A DNA stretch of 64,000 bases from Candidula unifasciata. Lineage: Eukaryota; Mollusca; Gastropoda; Stylommatophora; Geomitridae. The notes beneath the pieces are model-generated. The model was given only the letters and a program-made list of their open reading frames with translations, was not told the origin of the DNA and searched no databases. Position numbers and translations under genes: made by a program. Below are positions 57,101 to 64,000 of this stretch, piece after piece. The stretch spans positions 117,001-181,000 of the forward strand of contig CAJHNH020000786.1 in NCBI GenBank assembly GCA_905116865.2, read 5' to 3'. Every line of letters starts with the position of its first letter. Position 1 is the first letter of the stretch.

Positions 57101-59846
57101 TGCTTCACCTAAATTTTAAAGGTCATCCGGCACTCGGTGGGTGATGTCGTCAACATCACACCCGTGGCTTTTATTTTCCAAAACTTTACCTGGTACCCAT
57201 TCAAGTATGACTCGACCGAGCGATCCAAGGTCATTTTTAAAGAATAAACAAATCCGACTCGATAAGGATTTGAACCCATGACCTTTGGGCGGGAGATGGA
57301 TGTTTAGCCTCTACCACAAGGCTGGTTTTAAAGCTCTTTTGTTTTTCTTTACGCCGCTACACTTTTGCAGAGATCTTGGGGATATTTTGAAACTTGCTGT
57401 TCAGAATTTCATTAAACTGATCAGTAAAGATAGACTTAGATGGTCATGATTTTGTTGTTGTTGACATGTTATGAAAAGAAATAAACACTTTAGTGGTAAC
57501 TTGCATATTCAATGATCAAAAAACGAACAAAAGGAAACAAATGGAACAAATTTAGACCACGTGGCATTTTCAAAACACGTCTATGGACCTCATCCGAGAC
57601 TGATGATCGTGTGAGTGACGAATTTATGATAGCCCTTAGCTTGTCAACATGACAAATGCTGATTATAATGATGTTGAAATAAAAAATAGAATATATAAAG
57701 TGTTCTCCTTTACCAGCTGGCACACATGGGTCAGTACAGTGTGAAATACTAGCGAAATAATGTATCCTTTTTATGCTAGCAATGTTCATAGCAATTATTG
57801 TATCCATATTAAAGGAGGAATTGATGTTAGAATATTTCTGTTGGGAAAATAGTTCTTTCATTAATGAGGAAAGAGAATCCTCGATCACGGTAATGAATAG
57901 TGTGCAAATCATCGCACCGCCATGATCCTAAATAGCGTCAAGGCATCGAAATATGTTGTTTTCGTGTTAAGCTGAATTGGCTTCAATTAAGCATGCGATT
58001 GGTCAGACTGGCATCCGAAATTTCTAAATAAACATGCTTTCTTCAAAACCTTTTAATGTTATGTTTTCCTTGGCGTAAACAAGGCAGACTTAGAGATGAA
58101 TCATGTTGCATTGGCAACACCCAGTTTCTACAAGACTACCGATTCTATGGGCAATGGAACTTCAAACCTGGCCTAAATCAGCTATAATTTCTGAGCTATT
58201 TTCATAGCATTATTTGCAAATGTTGTCGAGGGGTGTGTGGGGGGGGGGAGGAGAGAGAAATGAGAGGTAGATAAAAATGTCACGTGTCCGTATGAACATG
58301 CTTCATCTCTATTTAAGTCAATCTCAAGTTCAGAATAAGCATGTCTAAAAGCTCTGTCAATTATGTATCTCATGTTCGGATAAATATTACTCATCTTTAG
58401 ATAAGCATATCCTAAGCTCAGATAAGCATGTATGAAGTTCAGATAAGCGTGTGTCATGTTCACATAAGCAAGTCTCAAGCATATGTATCATGTACACAAT
58501 AGGACTGACTTATGTTCAGATTAGCATACGACATATACATACCTAGCCCCTGTTTGTCATCCCGCTTACTGAAATAAAAAAAAAAAAATTTTTAAAAAAA
58601 AAATTAGTAAGGTATTTAGTTCATTAGTAAGGAATAAACGTCACTACCTAGTGATATCTCTAGGAGGAGGTCTTCTTTTTTCAATGTCAGACCTCTGTGA
58701 GATGAATGTGCAGTTTCAAGAAGCTGACTTTGCGGAAGATTAAGATTGTAGACGTCTGTATCTTTTTTCCCTGCCTGTGATTATTAATAGACTTTTCTTA
58801 CATGTATTAGTTGAAAGTTAGTGACTACTGGTCAAAATAGAAAAAGTTTATATTTAAAAAAAAAACAGCTGTGTTGACCTGTCAGAGATAAGTTTGGCTG
58901 AAAAAAAAAGGAAAATCGTCATCCTAACGAATGACCACCAATGTGGACGAGGTTTTTGATGTATGATTATATCCGTTTTTGTTTACCTAGCCATAACACT
59001 GAAAGTTCCATACAACTGGGTTTTTTTTAAACTCGGTTTTTTTTTTTTTTAACCACTTTTAACTATTACATGTAAGGAAAGTCTAGTAATAATCCTACTG
59101 AACTATGAGTTAAAGCAATAACTGAAACTGTGTTTGAGTGTTACATACAAATTTAACAAAAACCATATTTTGTAAGAAGTTACCAATAAAAACATTGTGA
59201 GCTGTTTGCACTGAAAGAGTTAAATTGATCCAGGAAATGTTTGAGAAATAAAACTACAGGTGTGATGGTGATCACTTGACACACTGAGCGCGAACTGATT
59301 TTGAGACAATGTGTCCGACATGAAAGGTTGTGAAAATGTGTTACTTTGTTTTTAAATTTCATAGGTGTGCATTCTGTAGGAGATTGAAAGAATTTAATTT
59401 TTTTTTTTTAAAAATGATCGCCCGCGCAAAACGGTCATGTTATAATATTGTGTTACATTGTCACAATCGATGTCACTTCTATTATGTATTCCCATGCCTG
59501 CTCAGACCTCCGATGCAGCAGCCTGCAAGGTACCTGTACTGATTGATCCCATAAAGAGCTGGTTATAATGTCTTTTATCTCGGTCTTGAAGGCGACATAT
59601 GTGTGTTTCATCCCGCTTTACTCCCATGTCACGCAGTCATGTAAGTGCCACATATTTGTCATTATACACTAACGTAGTTCGTGAAGCTTTGATGATAACT
59701 GCTCTGACCATGCTTTCTTCCCACATGCGTTGTGCATTGTTTGCTAGTTATGTGGTCAATATGTGTCAAGTAGTTCATATATGATAACAGTGATTATTAT
59801 TATTTTTTTTTTTTTCTTCTATATTTTTATTATTGTTATTATTAAC

Positions 59847-59916
<70 letters not shown>

Positions 59917-59941
59917 TTGTTGTAGTAGTAGTAGTAGTAGT

Positions 59942-59979
<38 letters not shown>

Positions 59980-59995
59980 AAGTAGCAGCAGCAGC

Positions 59996-60027
<32 letters not shown>

Positions 60028-60046
60028 CAGTAGTAGTAGTATAGTA

Positions 60047-60139
<93 letters not shown>

Positions 60140-62095
60140 GAGTGTAGGTTTACTCACTCAGATCTGCGGTAACACACACAGTAAGTTATCACTGCGAGCA
60201 CTCCAATAATCACACAGACACTTGTAATACATCCCATAACAATGACAGCAATGAAGGCTGGATCTAAGTCGTCAACAGATTCAGTGTTGTTTGAGTTGGA
60301 ATATGGTAAAACAGATAGCACACGTAACGATGACGTCGCTAATCTTTTAACTGGGGTGCCATCGGTCGACTCCTGGAGCGGCTGAAAAATGAACGCCAAT
60401 AAGTGTCAGTAGTTTTAACTTTACTGCCTGTATTTGCGAACCACCGTGGTGTAGCGGCCAGACGCTCTCTTGCGGATCTGAAGGTTGTGGGTTCAAATCC
60501 CCATGGGGTTGGAATGGATTTCATAAATGAATTTGGTTCCCAGGTCGACCAAGCCTTAAATGGGTACCAGGTAAAATCCTGGGAAGAAAAGTTACCGACG
60601 TGATGTTGACCACATCAAATATAAGTCTACAAAAATATGAGTCTAGCCTCATTATTAAGGCCAAGCTGACATGGAAGTCTGAGTCATCAATTCAGGTCGA
60701 GGAAGGTTCAAACACATGATTACTGAGACTTCAGGCAAATCTGCAAGTCTTAATGCTAAGACTGATACCATATCTTACCTTTTTAAACCTGCTAACAAGC
60801 GATCGTAGCTATGTGCATTGATGATAAATTATCTTGTATCAAATATCTCGACATGCGTTAATTGTACATCATCAAAAGTCATGTTTTCGTAACTATTTCT
60901 GTCTCGTTCATTTCTAACATTATGATACGCTACTGCAAAATTTACTTGGCAATCTTTAGATTAGTATAGTTGTCGGCTGTCTTTGTGTGTAGCATTTACT
61001 TGTTTTTTTATATTTAATAATTTTTTTTTTTTTTTTTTAACTGAGAAAAAAGTGACTGTTTCCAATAGAATAACTGTAACTAATTCTTGACTGAGACGGA
61101 AAGAGCTCTAATGCAGGATTATAATTGTAATCATGGCCACTTTTACTAAAACAACAAGATAAAAACAGTGAGCCAAACTGGGGGGGGGGGGGGGGGGGGG
61201 GGTGGGGTGGGGGGGCAAAAACAGCTATGGGAGAAAATGAGAAATGAAGCAAAAAACTGTGCTGCAGATGTGAATAATAATTCATTTTGTTTTTATACTC
61301 ACACGGTCTGTTCTTGTCACCGTGAAAACGGGTCTTGCTAGTTATACTCGCCATCACAATGGACTGTGAATCACATGTCTCCTCACAACACAGTATAACG
61401 ATTCTTCTTTCCTTTTCTCCTGGAATGCCTCGTGGCGTCAGGGCAAGAAGAGATCTCTGGAAATGGCCCTTCTGATCGCTTCGTATAAAGTACTTTTCAG
61501 TGTCTCATATTCCTGTATCCATGTTCTGCGTGGTCAAGCTCTAGCTCTGTTACCGCTCATAGTGGTGCCCTGTCTGGTGACAATCTTGTTACATGGCCAA
61601 ACCATTTAGTTTGTTGTCTATCTATAAAGTTCAGTACTGGTTATGTGCTGACTCTCCTCCTATTATCATTGTTCCTAAGTCTTTCCTCGCTACACCTAGG
61701 ATAGAACGTAAACATTTTATTTCTGTGCTGTTTTTTTTTTTTTTTTTCCTTCTGTCTTGTGTAGGCATTGTCCATGTTTTACATTGATAGCATAGCTTTG
61801 ATAAGAATACTGTATTCAAAAGTGTTATTTTAATTATCAAATTCACATTCGTGTATTTGCAAATTGATACCATTTGGCCTAAAATATAACGCTATCCTCT
61901 AGAAAGATGGAAAGCTGCAAACACTACTCTCTGAAGAAATCAGACAAGGGTATAACGACAATACAGAATCAGGCAGAGAAGAATTGACTATTTACCTTCA
62001 CAGCGTCAATGTTGGGAAGAAACGACTTCGCCATTAGAATATTTGACATTTCATCTGCAGCTTCGTCTTCTACCACTACAATGAGAGCTTCGGAG
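53519..62095 (-). CDS. Gene A: 3' end of a second cadherin-type single-pass membrane protein (5 exons)
   Basis: The exons are 62095-61996, 60381-60158, 58568-58543, 54875-54678 and 53736-53519 (stop TGA 53521-53519). They are joined in frame (phases 0,2,1,1) to give the last 254 residues: about 73 extracellular, a transmembrane helix at about 74-104, and a tail of about 150 residues rich in Ser/Thr. No beta-catenin- or p120-binding region is apparent, so this is not a classical cadherin. Cadherin identity rests on the adjacent gene B in the same orientation and on the general layout (acidic juxtamembrane region, one helix, Ser-rich tail), because no EC repeat of gene A lies in the window. The C-terminus is NVSLA, not a clear PDZ ligand. 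Confidence 0.7.
53740..54675. other. Gene A last intron; (CA)n at 54056-54100
   Basis: Contains a CA microsatellite with a G-rich neighbour and no other recognised feature. Confidence 0.6.
54678..54875 (-). CDS. Gene A exon: cytoplasmic tail, Ser-rich
   Basis: 198 bp. The acceptor is TCCCCACAG|ACCAAAG and the donor is ATACAG|GTTAGT. The only open frame reads QSTSRSSNESSMSSTLLRTS then VVNVSNSNSTLEVRSVTHSH and ends NEPGVDYTG. The other two frames stop within 54 nt. It is low-complexity Ser/Thr/Asn sequence with possible phosphorylation sites and no recognised domain. Confidence 0.8.
55040..55990 (+). mobile_element. Tc1/mariner-like transposon with internal deletion and frame breaks
   Basis: An open frame at 55248-55691 contains the helix-turn-helix region RNVAISRLQAGESQSRVARH then LNVHQSTISRLIRM. 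It jumps to LRPHVLPFWDANDIFFNRTT, a position after the first part of the catalytic domain; in place of the usual DNARPH-type acidic motif stands NRTTPDS. A second frame (55705-55820) reads EEWATIPQAYIRYFIASMPR then RCQSLIHARGG, the Tc1 C-terminus. Ends: gttcaaaataagaaacgcat (about 55042) and atgcgtttcattttctttc (about 55968) look like eroded inverted repeats. Inactive. Confidence 0.85.
55995..57055. other. Gene A intron sequence, nothing recognised
   Basis: No exon signal compatible with gene A phase was found; short chance ORFs only. Confidence 0.45.
57060..57328 (-). mobile_element. SINE-A copy, near full length
   Basis: The plus strand shows the inverted element: ccactcctttaggcgcatga, aggtcatccggcactcggtg, gatgtcgtcaacatcacacc, ggtacccattcaagtatgac, tttgaacccatgacctttgg (inverted B box), cctctaccacaaggctgg. 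Confidence 0.85.
57340..58285. other. Gene A intron sequence
   Basis: A 140-codon minus-strand frame (57912-57490) has no recognisable domain. No acceptor/donor pair in suitable phase was identified, so it is not called. Confidence 0.4.
58290..58535. repeat. Diverged 21-bp tandem repeat beside the microexon
   Basis: Units like agataagcatgtatgaagttc recur every 21 bp (best at 58380-58470). 21 bp is a multiple of 3, so the minus strand shows a 7-residue repeat (around HAYLNFI) in a 98-codon frame. It begins a few bp past the microexon donor. Confidence 0.75.
58543..58568 (-). CDS. Gene A 26-nt microexon
   Basis: The acceptor is TTTATTTCAG|TAAGCG and the donor is GCTAG|GTATGT. The flanking exons do not fit each other: the transmembrane exon ends in phase 2 and the next exon is open only when entered in phase 1. 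This 26-nt piece fixes the phase exactly and adds DKRDDKQGLD to the tail just after CYRRS. Charged residues there suit the inner membrane face. It is inferred from splice signals and phase only. Confidence 0.7.
58570..59765. other. Gene A intron sequence, A/T homopolymers only
   Basis: Poly-A/T runs at 58575-58605, 59021-59052 and 59397-59412. No exon or repeat family recognised. Confidence 0.5.
59848..60140. repeat. (TAG/CAG)n trinucleotide tract
   Basis: About 290 bp of TAG units with blocks of CAG and one phase slip, ending 18 bp past the donor of the gene A transmembrane exon. Confidence 0.95.
60158..60381 (-). CDS. Gene A exon: transmembrane helix
   Basis: 224 bp. The acceptor is TTTTTCAG|CCGCTC and the donor is TCTGA|GTGAGT. 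After a Ser/Thr-rich stalk (LATSSLRVLSVLPYSNSNNT) comes DDLDPAFIAVIVMGCITS followed by VCVIIGVLAVITYCVCYRRS: about 27 hydrophobic residues, then a basic CYRR stop-transfer. A long (TAG)n field begins 18 bp after the donor. Confidence 0.88.
60432..60645 (+). mobile_element. SINE-A copy
   Basis: ccaccgtggtgtagcggcca, gacgctctcttgcggatctg, gtgggttcaaatccccatgg (B box), gttcccaggtcgaccaagcc, gtaccaggtaaaatcctggg, accgacgtgatgttgaccac. 3' truncated after aaaatatgagtctag. Confidence 0.88.
61180..61214. repeat. Poly-G tract
   Basis: About 30 G with two T interruptions. Confidence 0.9.
61385..61905 (-). mobile_element. LINE 3' fragment
   Basis: The minus strand reads LLNTVFLSKLCYQCKTWTMP, IKCLRSILGVARKDLGTM and QQTKWFGHVTRLSPDRAPL: the tfl-LCYQCKTW, E-I-K-C-L-R and KWFGHVxR blocks of LINE ORF2, with frameshifts. 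It lies between two gene A exons. Confidence 0.85.
61996..62095 (-). CDS. Gene A exon: extracellular juxtamembrane segment
   Basis: 100 bp, entered in phase 1. The acceptor is GTTTACAG|CTCC and the donor is GTGAAG|GTAAAT. It reads SEALIVVVEDEAADEMSNIL then MAKSFLPNIDAVK. The phase-0 end joins directly to the transmembrane exon. Upstream exons lie beyond the right edge. Confidence 0.75.
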
Positions 62096-62664
62096 CTGTA
62101 AACATGAAACAGAGCGTCCTAATGTTATTGTAGGATGCAATTAATGTGACAGAATAAACAGTACCATAAAGGAAGTAAGGGAGAAAAGTACCTGACTAAG
62201 ATGAGCCTTTCTTTAAGTTAGTTGCGTATCCTTCACACGATGCTGTAGACGCCTTTCTTATAAAATAATCTTCTGATAACCAGTTAGAAGCTGGGATAAA
62301 CTGGGATACTATGTAGTCATCCGATTCAATTAGAACTCAAATCTATAGATTCAAGGCCGTGAGTTTGCTAGCCTCTGTGTTCATATGACTCTTAGAAAGT
62401 GAGTTTAACCGTGGAATTTAACGGAAGTAAAACTAAAATAATTTCACGTATTTCGTGGTTTCTTCTTCCTTTTCCCCGTTTTACCCTCTTGACTGGTACT
62501 TTGAGCTTTATTACCCCGAGAATACAAAACCTCCATCTGGACAACAAGCCAGTAGCGCAAATTTACAAATACCTCGTTCCACCTCCAAAGAAGTAATAAC
62601 TATAGTACCTGTAAGAACCACATCAGCCTGGTGTAACCTTCAGCCTGTGTCAGTAAGAATGTTA

Positions 62665-62671
62665 TATATAT

Positions 62672-62737
<66 letters not shown>
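62665..62737. repeat. (TA)n microsatellite
   Basis: About 30 TA units directly before a SINE-A copy. Confidence 0.95.
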
Positions 62738-62739
<2 letters not shown>

Positions 62740-62998
62740 GAGCCGCCGTGTTCTAGCGACTAGACGCTCGCCTGCGAATCGGAAGGTCCACGGTTCTGAT
62801 CCTGACAGGAGCCGGACTTCCAGGGCGACCCAGCCTTGAGTGGGTACAAGGTACAGTCCTGTCCTGTCAAGTTAAGGCAGCCAGCGTGATGCTGTCCACA
62901 TCACCCACCAAGTACCGTTTGGTCTATAAAATATAGGTCTAGCCCTATATACCCAATACGCCTGACAGGCGTGGAAAAGGGTCCCTTACTTATACATA
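62738..62998 (+). mobile_element. SINE-A copy, full length
   Basis: gggagccgccgtgttctagc, gactagacgctcgcctgcga, cacggttctgatcctgacag (B box variant), cgacccagccttgagtgg, gccagcgtgatgctgtccac, caccaagtaccgtttggtct, acgcctgacaggcgtggaaa, agggtcccttactta. (TA)n flanks both sides. Confidence 0.92.
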
Positions 62999-63184
62999 TA
63001 TAAATATATTATATATATGGTAAATTTTGTTATTGACAATTGTTGTGCTTCTTGAAATTTGTGCCCAAGTTAGATTAGTAGTTTTAGAAGAAGAAGAAGA
63101 AATTCATGCAGAAGTAGTAGAAATGCTGCACTAATGTATATAATATATTAATATACGAAAATAGTATATAATATACACTGACAG

Positions 63185-63440
63185 AGGTTGATAACCAAGA
63201 AAAGATTAAAGTGGCTTGGCCACGTTATGAGGATGAATCCGCATAAACCTGCCAAAACAGCTCTCATACAGATACCAGAGGGAAAGGGGGGAAAAAAAGT
63301 GGCGCCCAAAATCTACATGGAGACGAACGATGGAAAGTGACCTGAGTGCGCCATCTTTGACATGGAAAACTGCACTGAAGATTGTACAGAAGACAGGAAA
63401 GCATGGAAAATCCTCTCTGAAGCCTCATGTGCCACTAGGC
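63185..63440 (+). mobile_element. LINE 3' fragment, sister of 1770-2095
   Basis: LTEVDNQEKIKVAWPRYEDE, TCQNSSHTDTRGKGGKKVAP and METNDGK with MENCTEDCTEDRKAWKILSE; same family as the minus-strand copy at the left end. Confidence 0.78.
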
Positions 63441-63451
63441 ATAACGAGAAC

Positions 63452-63453
63452 TG

Positions 63454-63520
<67 letters not shown>
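63452..63520. repeat. (GAT)n microsatellite
   Basis: About 23 GAT units at the 3' end of the preceding LINE fragment, perhaps grown from its tail. G-rich tract at 63546-63568. Confidence 0.95.
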
Positions 63521-63522
<2 letters not shown>

Positions 63523-63699
63523 GCAGAAGTACAGATAGGAAAGAGAGGGGCGGGGGTGGGGGGGGGGGTAATTAAATTAGGGGCAGTAAACAAGCTGGTG
63601 TGTTGTACTTATTTTTTTTATGACGAGGGGAATTGTCGATTATGTTAGAGACAACGATGCAGAAAACTCATTCTGAATGGACTTAGTGGTACGGAAGAG

Positions 63700-63905
63700 G
63701 TTTATGACCTTGACTCCCAAGTCGACCTAGTCTTGAGTGGGTACCAGGTGCAGTCCTGGAAAGTAAAGGCGGCCGGCGTGATGCTGACCACATCTTCCAC
63801 CAAGTACCGTTTGGTCTATAAGAATTTAGGTCTATAAGAATATAGGTCTAGCCCTATATTCCCAATGCGCCTGAAGGCCTGGAAAAGGGTCCTTTATTTT
63901 TACAT
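63700..63905 (+). mobile_element. SINE-A copy, head missing
   Basis: ccttgactcccaagtcgacc, tagtcttgagtgggtaccag, gcggccggcgtgatgctgac, caccaagtaccgtttggtct, gcgcctgaaggcctggaaaa, gggtcctttatttt. An internal ataggtctataagaa step is duplicated. Confidence 0.88.
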
Positions 63906-63933
63906 GTTTGACAAAGAACATTATCCCCTAGAA

Positions 63934-64000
63934 CAACGGTTCTCAACCTGTGGGTCGCGACCCCAGGGGTCGCCTAAGACCATCGAAAAACACATGTTAA
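63934..64000 (+). mobile_element. hAT-like non-autonomous element, left end, cut by window
   Basis: acggttctcaacctgtgggt, cgcgaccccaggggtcgcct, aagaccatcgaaaaacacat: related to the small element at 15749-15952 and to widespread hAT non-autonomous repeats. Confidence 0.7.

Noticed and set aside
57490..57912. 140-codon minus-strand ORF in a gene A intron
   Set aside because: No domain, no fitting splice sites, composition like surrounding AT-rich intron.
61300..61360. Possible extra gene A exon (SIVMASITSK-like, donor GTGTGAGT)
   Set aside because: The neighbouring exons already join in phase 0, and this piece would break the frame; the open frame is short.

Overview
This is repeat-rich eukaryotic (animal) genomic DNA, not bacterial. 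It has GT-AG spliced exons, tRNA-derived SINEs, broken LINEs, Tc1/hAT/pogo-type DNA transposon remnants and very many micro- and minisatellites. The cadherin content, the (CTGT)n tracts and the SINE/LINE style suggest a lophotrochozoan, most likely a gastropod mollusc; that assignment is inference.

Two cadherin-superfamily genes lie head to tail on the minus strand. Gene A enters from beyond the right edge. Its last five coding exons (62095-61996, 60381-60158, a 26-nt microexon 58568-58543, 54875-54678, 53736-53519) encode a juxtamembrane stretch, one transmembrane helix and a Ser/Thr-rich tail of about 150 residues ending at a TGA. Gene B starts about 11 kb further on, with a signal-peptide exon at 42529-42475. 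It continues through exons at 37179-36929, 33250-33037, 29689-29499, 24956-24830, 22725-22638, 20186-20056, 17826-17680, 14156-14002, 10938-10824, 3477-3244 and a long exon 1457-1 that is cut by the window edge. I assembled both chains by hand from splice sites and reading phase. Every junction keeps frame. Gene B gives 1055 codons with about ten extracellular cadherin (EC) repeats before the cut, and gene A gives 254 residues.

All the rest is intron or intergenic sequence. At least three SINE families are present (one with 15 or more copies), plus many LINE 3' fragments, among them one with an RNase H domain and one nested inside a 27-bp minisatellite. There are also a deleted Tc1-like transposon, a small hAT element with target duplications, a Helitron-like dispersed repeat, and long tandem arrays (14-bp x about 82, 35/40-bp, 39-bp, 21-bp, trinucleotides). 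Many arrays sit just downstream of exon 5' splice sites. The most interesting points are the tandem cadherin pair, the microexon, a duplicated exon next to gene B exon 3, and a minisatellite whose unit resembles the 5' splice site it abuts. I see no new defence or enzymatic system here.
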